From an uncultured Oscillibacter sp. (GTDB taxonomy: Bacteria > Bacillota > Clostridia > Oscillospirales > Oscillospiraceae): 27,994 nucleotides of DNA. The translations under genes and the position numbers were made by a program. The stretch covers positions 1 through 27,994 of the forward strand of contig CAJFNE010000002.1 of NCBI GenBank assembly GCA_904393855.1, given 5' to 3'. The notes below the pieces were generated by a model. It did no database searches. It had not been told where the DNA came from and worked only from the letters and a program-made list of their open reading frames with translations. Positions 1 through 6,747 of the stretch are shown piece by piece. Numbering within the stretch: the first letter of the stretch is position 1; each line of letters begins with the position of its first letter.

Positions 1-2
1 TG

Positions 3-1076
3 GGCCTGGCCACGGAGTGGCAGGAGTACGACCCCTCCGTGGAGCGGGTCTGGTGCGTCCTGTCCTACGAGGGGGAGGGCGACCCGCTGGAGTTTGGACA
101 GCCTTACAGTCTGGAGCGGCAAGCGGAGGACGGCACTTGGGAGCAGGTGCCTTGGAAGAACGTGGCGTGGAATGACATCCTGTACACCCTGCCTGCCGGG
201 GGAGAGTGGGCGTTCCCCTGCGTGCTCTCCCAGTTTGACTATGACTTCACCGACGGCACCTACCGGGTGGTGAAGGAGGTGGAGGCCCTGCCCGGCCAGG
301 CGGAGACGCTGCCCTGCGAGGCGGAGTTCACCCTGCGGACGGGGGCGGCCATCTCGGCGGAGCGGCCCTACGGCTTTGCGCCCCTGGAGGACCTGCCGGG
401 AGACGAGGCCCTCCTGGACGCGGACACGGACCTGGGGGACGCGGTGCTCTTCACCGACGCGGGGGAGGAGAACCTGAGCGCGGCGGAGGTCTTTCTGGGT
501 AAGGCGGCGCTGGGTATCCCCTGCCAGCTGCGGACCGTGCAGAGCTATTACGAGAGCTGGCCCATGGTCATCGACGTGATCTATGAAAATGACAGCTTCC
601 TCTGGCGGATGCGCACCGACGGGGAGATCACGGAGAAGCGGTTCTCCTACGTGGTGACGGACGGCGTGGACGTGTACCTCTCCAACGGGGCCGACTGGGC
701 CGGCACGGAGGGCTACGACAGCGACAAGGCCTTCCTGCTGCCCGCCGGGTCCGGGGAGACGCTGGTGGACCTGGCGGAGATCATGACGGAGGACCGGCTG
801 GCGGCCAGCACCGCCCGGTATCAGGTCTGGTCTCAGGACGGCGTCTGGTGCGCCCAGCTGACGGAGACCCCCACGGAGTTCGGCGTGGACTGGCGGAAAC
901 CCGGCGAGGGATATGGCGGCAGGCTCTACAACCTCCAGGACTGGGACGGCCTGGAGACCGCCATCACCGGCCTGGAGTGGCGGGAGGACAACACGCTGCT
1001 GCTCACCTGTGAGACCTTGGAAGGCACCAGCCGCCTGGTCTTCGACCCGGAGCATACCACGCTGGAAACTGCATAA
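3..1076 (+). CDS. Ig-like (Big_14-like) domain protein, 5' end missing
   Basis: The reading frame is open from the first bases of the window, so the true start lies upstream; the GTG at 39 is only an internal codon. About 357 residues are visible. The first 100 or so (VERVWCVLSYEGEGDPLEFG, then YSLERQAEDGTWEQVP and TYRVVKEVE) look like the Big_14 bacterial immunoglobulin-like fold often found in secreted or lipoprotein-like clostridial proteins. The remaining 250 residues are acidic, rich in Trp and Tyr, and I do not recognise them. No membrane segment is visible in this part; a signal peptide, if present, would be off the window. It ends at a TAA followed at once by a strong terminator, so it is the last gene of its unit. 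The domain call is by eye; the function is unknown, probably extracytoplasmic. Confidence 0.7.
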   Translation, partial: GLATEWQEYDPSVERVWCVLSYEGEGDPLEFGQPYSLERQAEDGTWEQVPWKNVAWNDILYTLPAGGEWAFPCVLSQFDYDFTDGTYRVVKEVEALPGQAETLPCEAEFTLRTGAAISAERPYGFAPLEDLPGDEALLDADTDLGDAVLFTDAGEENLSAAEVFLGKAALGIPCQLRTVQSYYESWPMVIDVIYENDSFLWRMRTDGEITEKRFSYVVTDGVDVYLSNGADWAGTEGYDSDKAFLLPAGSGETLVDLAEIMTEDRLAASTARYQVWSQDGVWCAQLTETPTEFGVDWRKPGEGYGGRLYNLQDWDGLETAITGLEWREDNTLLLTCETLEGTSRLVFDPEHTTLETA

Positions 1077-1081
1077 ACTGA

Positions 1082-1111
1082 GGCGGGAGGGGACGACCCT
1101 CCCGCCTTTTT
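1082..1111 (+). terminator. Rho-independent terminator
   Basis: A perfect 10-bp stem (ggcgggaggg with ccctcccgcc, loop gacga) is followed by five T. It lies 5 bases after the stop codon of the Ig-like domain gene. Confidence 0.9.
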
Positions 1112-1131
1112 GTAAACTTTTTTGAAACCTC

Positions 1132-1158
1132 TTGATTTTTTGCAAAATACCGTATAAT
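1132..1158 (+). promoter_or_regulatory. Putative sigma-A promoter for the hemolysin III gene
   Basis: TTGATT (1132-1137) and a consensus TATAAT (1153-1158) are separated by 15 bp, which is shorter than ideal. The stretch is strongly AT-rich compared with its surroundings. The -10 hexamer lies inside the left arm of a long dyad (1147-1187). Confidence 0.5.
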
Positions 1159-1187
1159 ATAGTATTGAAAATCATATTATAAGGTAT
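1147..1187. promoter_or_regulatory. Long inverted repeat over the promoter, candidate operator
   Basis: The arm ataccgtataatat (1147-1160) and the arm atattataaggtat (1174-1187) are reverse complements at 13 of 14 positions, separated by 13 bases. The left arm contains the predicted -10 box. A transcript starting near 1165 would contain only the right arm, so the dyad makes more sense as a protein-binding site on DNA than as an RNA hairpin. Confidence 0.45.
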
Positions 1188-1215
1188 GACGAAATTCGAG
1201 AGAGGAGCGGACGCC

Positions 1216-1914
1216 ATGGAAGCGGCACACAGAATCTATCGGGCGAAGACGCGGCTGCGGCGGCGGGAGGAGGCCCGGATTCGGAATGAGCCTCCCCGCC
1301 TGACGGTGGGGGAGGAGGTCTTCAACGCCGTCAGTCACGGCGTCGGCGGCCTGCTGGCCATCGCGGCCATGGTGCTGCTGCTCCTCCGGTCCCACACGGG
1401 GATGGAGATCATGGCCTCCTGCTTCTACGGCATCAGCATGACCGTCATGATGTTCATGAGCGGCGTGTATCACGCCATGCCTGCCGGCTCCACCGCCAAG
1501 CGGGTGCTGCGGCGGTTTGATTACACCTCCATCTACCTCCTGATCGGCGGTACCTTTGCGCCGATCCTGCTGGTGTACCAGGGGGGCAGACTGGGAATCG
1601 CGCTGTTCTGCATCCAGTGGGGCGTGATCCTGTTCGGCGTGACCATGGTGGCGGTGTTCGGCCCAGGCCGCTGGCGGGCGCTGCACTTCACCCTCTACTT
1701 CCTCCTGGGCTGGAGCGGCCTGCTGTTCATTCCGGACTTCTACGCCAACGCCCGGCCCCTGCTGTGGTTCATCCTGGCGGGCGGGCTAGTCTACACCCTG
1801 GGGATGATCCCCTTTGCCCGCAGCCGGAAGTACGACCACTGCGTCTGGCACGTCTTCGTCCTGGCCGCCGCCGCTCTCCACTGGGTGGGAATCTATACGC
1901 AGATTTACAGCTGA
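1216..1914 (+). CDS. Hemolysin III / PAQR family membrane protein
   Basis: A 232-residue integral membrane protein of the HlyIII/YqfA (PAQR, ceramidase-like fold) superfamily. The expected motifs are visible: GEEVFNAVSH near residues 32-41, SGVYHAM near 82-88, the Asp of RFDYTSIYLLIGG at about 102, and the C-terminal WHVFVLAAAALHW with histidines at about 212 and 222, which are likely metal ligands. Seven hydrophobic segments can be traced. I chose ATG 1216 because it has AGAGGAG (1200-1206) in front; the in-frame ATG at 1186 has no good site and lies inside the promoter dyad. Despite the family name, a cytolytic role is unproven; bacterial members are associated with membrane lipid homeostasis. 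It appears monocistronic. Confidence 0.88.
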   Translation: MEAAHRIYRAKTRLRRREEARIRNEPPRLTVGEEVFNAVSHGVGGLLAIAAMVLLLLRSHTGMEIMASCFYGISMTVMMFMSGVYHAMPAGSTAKRVLRRFDYTSIYLLIGGTFAPILLVYQGGRLGIALFCIQWGVILFGVTMVAVFGPGRWRALHFTLYFLLGWSGLLFIPDFYANARPLLWFILAGGLVYTLGMIPFARSRKYDHCVWHVFVLAAAALHWVGIYTQIYS

Positions 1915-1938
1915 TTGGAGAACTGGGAGATCAGATGA

Positions 1939-2052
1939 GAGATAAAAGATAAAGGATAAAAGTTGTGGGCGCGGCGGAGCCGGACACGGTTCCAGTGTTT
2001 CGAGGGAGACGGAACACCATTACTTTTATCTCTTAACTCTGATCTCTTATCT
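1939..2052. repeat. Intergenic inverted-repeat element, copy A
   Basis: The gap between the hemolysin III gene and the next gene holds AT-rich arms around a GC-rich core. The left arm contains gagataaaagat (1939-1950). The right arm (2023-2052, ending gatctcttatct) is roughly its reverse complement. The right arm matches 11152-11181, downstream of plsY, at 27 of 30 positions, and the left-arm 12-mer recurs exactly at 11117-11128. This points to a dispersed, non-coding, MITE- or REP-like element. The core also contains gttcc (1989-1993) and ggaac (2011-2015) as a nested inverted repeat. Confidence 0.6.
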
Positions 2053-2084
2053 AAAAAACAAAGGCCGCACCGAAAGATGCGGCC
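2053..2084 (-). terminator. Terminator of the potABCD-thioesterase operon
   Basis: On the minus strand, ggccgca pairs with tgcggcc (2063-2069 with 2078-2084) around an 8-base loop and is followed by a T-rich run (2053-2059 on the complement). It lies about 15 bases after the stop codon of the last gene of the operon. Confidence 0.8.
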
Positions 2085-2099
2085 CTTGCTTTTACGCTT

Positions 2100-2495
2100 T
2101 TACTGTTCCAGCTTCGCGTTGCACTTCGCCAGGAAGCGCTCGTTGTTGATGATGGCCCGGGTGTGGGTGCCGGAGCCGATGGGGCCCTTGTCGTCCCAGG
2201 CCCGAACGGTGAAATCCACCATCTTGCCGTTCTCGGACACCGCCGTGATCTCCGCCTCCACGTAGACCTTCATGCCGATGGGGGTGGGAGCGGTGTGGGA
2301 GATGTCCAGGTGGGTGCCCACGCTGCCCTGGCCCTGCTCCAGATAGGGGCGCAGAGCGGCCTGAGCGGCGCCCTCCGCCATGGCGCAGAGGTAGGGAGTG
2401 CCGAACACCTCCAGCATGCCGGAGCCGATGGTGGCGGCGGTGTACTCCGGGGTGACGGTCTGCTCAATCCGGCAGCAGGTTCCAATTGCAATCAT
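2100..2495 (-). CDS. FlK-like thioesterase family protein (hot-dog fold)
   Basis: A 131-residue cytoplasmic protein resembling the fluoroacetyl-CoA thioesterase (FlK)-like branch of the hot-dog superfamily, which hydrolyses small acyl-CoA thioesters. Visible landmarks are TVTPEYTAATIGSGMLEVF near the start, MAEGAAQAAL on the central helix, SVGTHLDISHTAPTPIGM with the family histidine, and GSGTHTRAIIN near the end. The true substrate cannot be read from the sequence; fluoroacetate is very unlikely in this setting. It starts only 19 bases after potD on the same strand with AAGGAAG ahead of the ATG, and there is no terminator between them, so it is probably the last gene of the pot operon. Whether it is tied to polyamine metabolism is unknown. 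Confidence 0.8.
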   Translation of the reverse strand: MIAIGTCCRIEQTVTPEYTAATIGSGMLEVFGTPYLCAMAEGAAQAALRPYLEQGQGSVGTHLDISHTAPTPIGMKVYVEAEITAVSENGKMVDFTVRAWDDKGPIGSGTHTRAIINNERFLAKCNAKLEQ

Positions 2496-2514
2496 GGGGG
2501 TACTTCCTTTCCGT

Positions 2515-3615
2515 TTAATTCACAGAGGTGGACTTCAGCCGGGTCCACTCGCTGTCGTACAGGTCCAGGATCTCCTGGGGCAGTCCGGCGTAGCTCTCGC
2601 ACTGGGCCATGATGGTCTCGTCGGGATAGGCCAGGGGGTCGGAGGAGACCTCCGGGTCCAGGGCCTCCCGCACGCTCATCAGGGGCGTGGAGTACCAGAT
2701 CTCCTCGCAGTTCTTCAATCCCGCCTCAGTGGAGCACATGTAGTTGATAAAGGCCTCCGCGTTCTCCTTATTGGGGGCGTCCTTCAGGATGCACATGGCG
2801 TCCACGTAGATGTTGGTGCCCTCCTCCGGGATGTAGAAGCCCAGGTCGGGATTGCTCTCCAGCATGGTCAGGTAGTCGCCGTAGTAGTAGGTGCCGATGG
2901 CGGCGTTGGCGCCCTCCATCTTGCCGAAGACCTCGTCCATCACGTAGCCCTGGAGAATGGGCTTCTGGGCGACCAGGGTATCCACGGCCTCGGTGATCTG
3001 GGCGGTGTCCGTGGTGTTGTAGGAGTAGCCCAGCCGCTTGAGAGCGATGCCGATGGCGTCCCGGGAGTTGTCGATCATCACGATGTCGCCGCTGTACTTC
3101 TCATTCCAGAGCAGGTCCCAGCTGCCCAGGTCCGCCTCGTCCACCATGGTGGTGTTGTAGATGACCCCCATGAGGCCCCACATGTAGGGCACGGAGTACA
3201 GGTTTTCCGGGTCGTACTCCGGGTTCTTCAGCTCCGGGTCGATGTCCTCGAAGTTGGGGATATTGTCAAAATTCAGGGGCTCCAGCATGTCCTCCTCGAT
3301 CATCCGGGCGATCATATAGTCGGAGGGGATCACCACATCGTAATCCGTTCCGCCGCCGGCGATCATGGCGTACATGGTCTCATTGCTGTCGTACATTTGG
3401 TAGTTGACGTGGATGCCGGTGGCAGCCTCGAAGTCCTCCAATACGGACTCGTCGATATACTCACCCCAGTTGTACACATTCACCTCGCCGCCGGAGGTCT
3501 GCTGAACCTCGCCGGAGGTGTCGCCGGAGTCCGACTCCTCGCGGGAGCTGACGCATCCGGACAGGAGACTGACCGCCAGGGTCAGGCTCAACATGAGTGC
3601 CAGAGTCTTTTTCAA
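2515..3615 (-). CDS. potD: Spermidine/putrescine ABC transporter substrate-binding lipoprotein
   Basis: The extracytoplasmic binding protein of a polyamine importer, 366 residues. The N-terminus MKKTLALMLSLTLAVS followed by LLSGC gives a lipoprotein signal with the lipidated Cys at residue 21, then a Ser/Asp/Glu/Thr linker to about residue 43. The mature part begins VNVYNWGEYIDESVLEDFE, a hallmark of PotD/PotF-type proteins, followed by a type 2 periplasmic-binding fold (GGGTDYDVVIPSDYMI, YMWGLMGVIYNT, YSGDIVMIDNSRD). The start is TTG, with GGAG about 13 bases ahead, which is a long spacing. It is the fourth gene of potABCD and is separated from potC by 72 bases, longer than the other junctions. 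Putrescine, spermidine or both may be bound. Confidence 0.92.
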   Translation of the reverse strand: MKKTLALMLSLTLAVSLLSGCVSSREESDSGDTSGEVQQTSGGEVNVYNWGEYIDESVLEDFEAATGIHVNYQMYDSNETMYAMIAGGGTDYDVVIPSDYMIARMIEEDMLEPLNFDNIPNFEDIDPELKNPEYDPENLYSVPYMWGLMGVIYNTTMVDEADLGSWDLLWNEKYSGDIVMIDNSRDAIGIALKRLGYSYNTTDTAQITEAVDTLVAQKPILQGYVMDEVFGKMEGANAAIGTYYYGDYLTMLESNPDLGFYIPEEGTNIYVDAMCILKDAPNKENAEAFINYMCSTEAGLKNCEEIWYSTPLMSVREALDPEVSSDPLAYPDETIMAQCESYAGLPQEILDLYDSEWTRLKSTSVN

Positions 3616-3659
3616 TTTCTTTCTCGTTCTCCTTTCAAATTTGAAAACTCATATCACCA

Positions 3660-3671
3660 GGGCCGCGGCCC
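3660..3671. repeat. GC palindrome in the potC-potD gap
   Basis: The perfect 12-bp palindrome gggccgcggccc lies between potC and the potD ribosome-binding site. The identical 12-mer also occurs in the leader of hprK (12718-12729). It could act as a small RNA structure that separates potC and potD expression, or it may be chance in GC-rich DNA. Confidence 0.35.
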
Positions 3672-3687
3672 GTGTGAACGGAAGGGA

Positions 3688-4566
3688 TCACCGCCGCAGG
3701 GCGGCCTGGCGCCTGGCGTCCTGCCGGGCCTGGCGCAGGTTGATGATCACCAGCAGCAGCAGCACCGCCACGAACATCAGGGTGGACAGGGCGTTGATCT
3801 CCGGGCTCACCCGGCGGCGCACCATGGAGTACACCACCATGGAGAGGGTGGACGCCTGGCTGCCGGCGGTGAAGTAGCTGATGACGAAATCATCGATGCT
3901 CATGGTAAAGGCGATCAGGAGCCCATTGACAATGCCGGGCATCAGCTCCGGCAGCACCACCTTGCGGAAAGCCGTCCACCGGGTGGCGCCCAGGTCCATG
4001 GCGGCCTCCGCCAGGTTGGGGTCCAGCTGGTGGAGCTTGGGCAGCACGGAGACGATGACATAGGGGATGTCAAAGGTGATGTGGGCGATCAGCAGCGTGA
4101 TAAAGCCCAGGTTGAAGCTGAAGTCAAACCAGAGGTTGGCGTTCACCGCCCACTCCTGGGCGTTCAGCCAGCCGGAGAAGTCCGCCAGCACCTGCCCCGC
4201 GAACACGAACAGCAGCATCATGGACACGCCCGTGATGATGTCCGCGTTGGTCAGGGGAATGTTGTTCACCGTCAGGCACAGGTTCCGGGGACGGCGCTTC
4301 ATGCTGGAAAAGCCGATGGCCGCCGCGGTGCCCACCACGGTTGCAATGATGGTGGCCAGAATGGAGACCTCCAGCGTGGTCTGCAGGGCGCTGAGCACCG
4401 TCCGGTTCCCCAGCAGCTCCCGGTACCAGTCCAGGGTGAAGCCGCCCCAGACGGCGTTAGACTTGGAGTCGTTGAAGGAAAAGACGATCAGCACGAAGAT
4501 GGGGGCGTAGAGAAAGAGAAACATCACCGCCACGAACAGGCGGGAGAGCACGCCGTTCTTCTTCAC
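3688..4566 (-). CDS. potC: Spermidine/putrescine ABC transporter permease PotC
   Basis: The second inner-membrane permease of the polyamine importer, 292 residues and about six membrane segments. It opens with a positively charged start and a long hydrophobic helix (LFVAVMFLFLYAPIFVLIVF) typical of PotC. The cytoplasmic EAA loop that docks on the ATPase is visible as AEAAMDLGATRWTAFRKVVL followed by PELMPGIVNG. The C-terminal tail is Arg-rich (ARQDARRQAALRR). The start is GTG at 4566, overlapping the potB stop by 4 bases (GTGA), so translation is probably coupled to potB. It works with PotB, with PotA as motor and PotD as binding protein. Confidence 0.93.
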   Translation of the reverse strand: MKKNGVLSRLFVAVMFLFLYAPIFVLIVFSFNDSKSNAVWGGFTLDWYRELLGNRTVLSALQTTLEVSILATIIATVVGTAAAIGFSSMKRRPRNLCLTVNNIPLTNADIITGVSMMLLFVFAGQVLADFSGWLNAQEWAVNANLWFDFSFNLGFITLLIAHITFDIPYVIVSVLPKLHQLDPNLAEAAMDLGATRWTAFRKVVLPELMPGIVNGLLIAFTMSIDDFVISYFTAGSQASTLSMVVYSMVRRRVSPEINALSTLMFVAVLLLLVIINLRQARQDARRQAALRR

Positions 4567-5375
4567 AGCAGCACCGCCTTTCCCTCACCCTCGCCGAAGC
4601 GGTTCATGAGCCCCATGGAGATCAGGACGATCACCATCATCACCAGGGAGATGGCGGAGCCCAGATGGGGATTGTAGGCGGAGCCCAGGAACTGCATCTC
4701 AATGAGGTCGCCCAGCAAGAGGCTCTTGCCGCCGCCCAGCAGGCGGGAGATCACGAACGTGGAGACCGACGGGATGAACACCATGGTCACCCCGGAGAGG
4801 ACCCCCGGCAGGGACAGGGGGAACGTCACCCGGCGAAACACCTGGATGCTGTTGGCGCCCAGGTCCTGGGCGGCCTCGATGATCCGGGGGTCGATCTTCA
4901 CGATGACGGAAAAGATGGGCAGCACCATGAAAGGCAGGAAGTTATACACCATGCCCAGCACCACCGCGCCGGAGGTGTTGATGATGTCCAGCTTAGGAAG
5001 GCCGATGGTGGCCAGGAGCGTGTTGAAAAAGCCGTTGCGCTCCAGCAGGAACTGCCAGGAGTAGGTCCGCAGCAGGAAGTTCATCCACATGGGCAGCATG
5101 ATCAGCAGCATGGCCATGCTCTGCAGGCGGCCCCGCTCCCGGGCCAGAAAGTAGGCCATGGGATAGCCCAGCAGGATGCACACCACCGTGGCAATGCCGG
5201 CCAGCAGGAAGGAGCGGCCGAACACGGGGGCGTACTGCAGCATGTTGGAGAAGTTATCCAGGGTGAAAGCGCCGTCCCGGGTGGTGAGGGCGTAAACCAC
5301 GACCAGAATCAGGGGCGCCACCACGAAAAGGGCCATCCACCCCACATAGGGGGCGGCAATCCACTTATTCCGCAT
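4563..5375 (-). CDS. potB: Spermidine/putrescine ABC transporter permease PotB
   Basis: The first permease of the importer, 270 residues from the chosen ATG at 5375 (MRNKWIAAPYVGWMALFVV). A longer frame runs back to 5456, but it lies wholly inside potA; GGGAGGA (5381-5387) sits 5 bases before ATG 5375, so the shorter start is right. It overlaps the end of potA by 11 bases. About six membrane helices are visible, and the EAA loop reads IEAAQDLGANSIQVFRRVTF followed by PLSLPGVLSG. It pairs with PotC to form the channel. Nothing looks broken. Confidence 0.93.
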   Translation of the reverse strand: MRNKWIAAPYVGWMALFVVAPLILVVVYALTTRDGAFTLDNFSNMLQYAPVFGRSFLLAGIATVVCILLGYPMAYFLARERGRLQSMAMLLIMLPMWMNFLLRTYSWQFLLERNGFFNTLLATIGLPKLDIINTSGAVVLGMVYNFLPFMVLPIFSVIVKIDPRIIEAAQDLGANSIQVFRRVTFPLSLPGVLSGVTMVFIPSVSTFVISRLLGGGKSLLLGDLIEMQFLGSAYNPHLGSAISLVMMVIVLISMGLMNRFGEGEGKAVLL

Positions 5376-6582
5376 AGCCGTCCTCCCGGCGGGCCGCTTC
5401 CCCGTCGTCCTCCTCGTCCAGGGCGTCCGCGTCGGAGAGTTCCTCATACTCCTCACTGTAGGAGCTGTAATCGCCGAACATGCCGGAGTACTGGCTCTTC
5501 TTCATGATATGGAAGCCGTCGGGGTCGATCTTCACGCCGATGTGCCGGCCCTCGGGGGAGTGATCCGTGGTCTGGATCAGCCACTTGAAGCCCTTGAAAT
5601 CCACAATGATGTCGTACTGCATCCCCTTGAAGGTGACGTTGGTGACGGTACCCACCAGCTGGCCCTCCTCCGGGGGGACGATGTCGATATCCTCCGGCCG
5701 GATGACCACGTCCACCGGCTCGTTTTCGGCAAAGCCGCCGTCCAGGCAGGCAAACTCCCGGCCGTACATCTTCACCACCCGGTCCCGGACCATGACGCCG
5801 TCGATGATGTTGGACTCGCCGATGAAGTCCGCCACAAAGGCGTTCTTGGGCTCGTTGTAGATGTCCTCGGGGGTGCCGATCTGCTGGATGGTGCCCTTGT
5901 CCATGACCACGATGGTGTCGGACATGGTCAGGGCCTCCTCCTGGTCGTGGGTGACGTAGATAAAGGTGATGCCCACCTGCTGCTGGATGCGCTTGAGTTC
6001 GATCTGCATGTCCTTGCGCAGCTTCAGGTCCAGGGCGCCCAGGGGTTCGTCCAGCAGCAGCACCTTGGGCCGGTTCACCAGGGCCCGGGCGATGGCCACC
6101 CGCTGCTGCTGGCCGCCGGAGAGGGCGTCCGGCTTGCGGTTTTCAAAGCCTTTCAGACTGACGGTCTCCAGCATCTCCAGGACCCGCTGGCGAATCTCCT
6201 CCTCGGGGACCTTCACTTTCCGGCGGCTGACGACCTTGCCATTCTCGTCCCGCTGCTCCTCCACCCTGGGCATCCGAAGGCCAAAAGCCACATTTTCAAA
6301 CACATTCAGATGCGGGAACAGGGCGTATTTCTGAAACACCGTGTTGATCTGCCGCCGGTAGGGCGGAACGTCATTAATCCTCACACCGTCAAAGAGGACG
6401 TCTCCCGACGTGGGGGTCGTGAAGCCGCCGATGATCCGCAGCGTGGTGGTCTTGCCACATCCGCTGGGTCCAAGCAGTGTGAGGAATTCCTTATCATTGA
6501 TATAGAGATTTAAGTGATCGAGAACCAGCTCGTCGTCGTACGCCATGCAGAGGTCCCGCAGGCGAATCAACTCTTTGGACAT
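5365..6582 (-). CDS. potA: Spermidine/putrescine ABC transporter ATP-binding protein
   Basis: The ATPase of the polyamine importer, 405 residues. Walker A GPSGCGKT (38-45), Q-loop Gln84, signature LSGGQQQR (154-161), Walker B VLLLDEP (174-180) and switch His212 are all intact. The C-terminal regulatory TOBE-like domain follows (VVIRPEDIDIVPPEEG). Two oddities appear: an extra charged segment around residues 107-127 (RDENGKVVSRRKVKV) between the Q-loop helix and the signature region, and a strongly acidic tail of roughly 40 residues (EEYEELSDADALDEEDDGE) beyond the usual end. ATG 6582 has GGGGAGG five bases ahead. First gene of the operon, preceded by a good promoter at 6681-6709 and a leader of about 90 bases. 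Confidence 0.94.
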   Translation of the reverse strand: MSKELIRLRDLCMAYDDELVLDHLNLYINDKEFLTLLGPSGCGKTTTLRIIGGFTTPTSGDVLFDGVRINDVPPYRRQINTVFQKYALFPHLNVFENVAFGLRMPRVEEQRDENGKVVSRRKVKVPEEEIRQRVLEMLETVSLKGFENRKPDALSGGQQQRVAIARALVNRPKVLLLDEPLGALDLKLRKDMQIELKRIQQQVGITFIYVTHDQEEALTMSDTIVVMDKGTIQQIGTPEDIYNEPKNAFVADFIGESNIIDGVMVRDRVVKMYGREFACLDGGFAENEPVDVVIRPEDIDIVPPEEGQLVGTVTNVTFKGMQYDIIVDFKGFKWLIQTTDHSPEGRHIGVKIDPDGFHIMKKSQYSGMFGDYSSYSEEYEELSDADALDEEDDGEAARREDGYAE

Positions 6583-6680
6583 GTATCCTCCCCCATTTCA
6601 ATCGTATGATTTCCGTAAAAACGATGCGCCTCTTTTCTCTGTTGAGGGGGAACCTTTCTCGTCGAAATTCAGCAACATGA

Positions 6681-6709
6681 ACTATATCGAAACTGATCGG
6701 AAAAGTCAA
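6681..6709 (-). promoter_or_regulatory. Sigma-A promoter of the potABCD operon
   Basis: Reading the minus strand, TTGACT (6704-6709) and TATAGT (6681-6686) are separated by exactly 17 bp, leaving a leader of about 90 bases before potA. It lies just downstream of the stop of the pseudouridine synthase gene on the same strand, with no terminator between, so some readthrough into potA is possible. Confidence 0.72.
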
Positions 6710-6747
6710 GGGAAATACTTATATTTTATACGGGATTTTCCACAGGG

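Noticed and set aside
1186..1215. Upstream ATG for the hemolysin III gene
   Set aside because: No proper ribosome-binding site, and the codon lies in the right arm of the promoter dyad; ATG 1216 has AGAGGAG ahead.
2398..4677. Very long open frame antisense to potC and potD
   Set aside because: Its product is a low-complexity run of Gly, Val, His, Gln and Asp, typical of the antisense frame of GC-rich genes, with no ribosome-binding site; the opposite strand encodes clear PotC and PotD.
5376..5456. Longer start for potB
   Set aside because: The extra residues are Arg/Thr-rich, lie wholly inside potA, and the strong ribosome-binding site is directly before ATG 5375.
6583..6680. Riboswitch in the potA leader
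   Set aside because: The leader is about 90 bases, but I could not fold a known riboswitch core or an expression platform from it.
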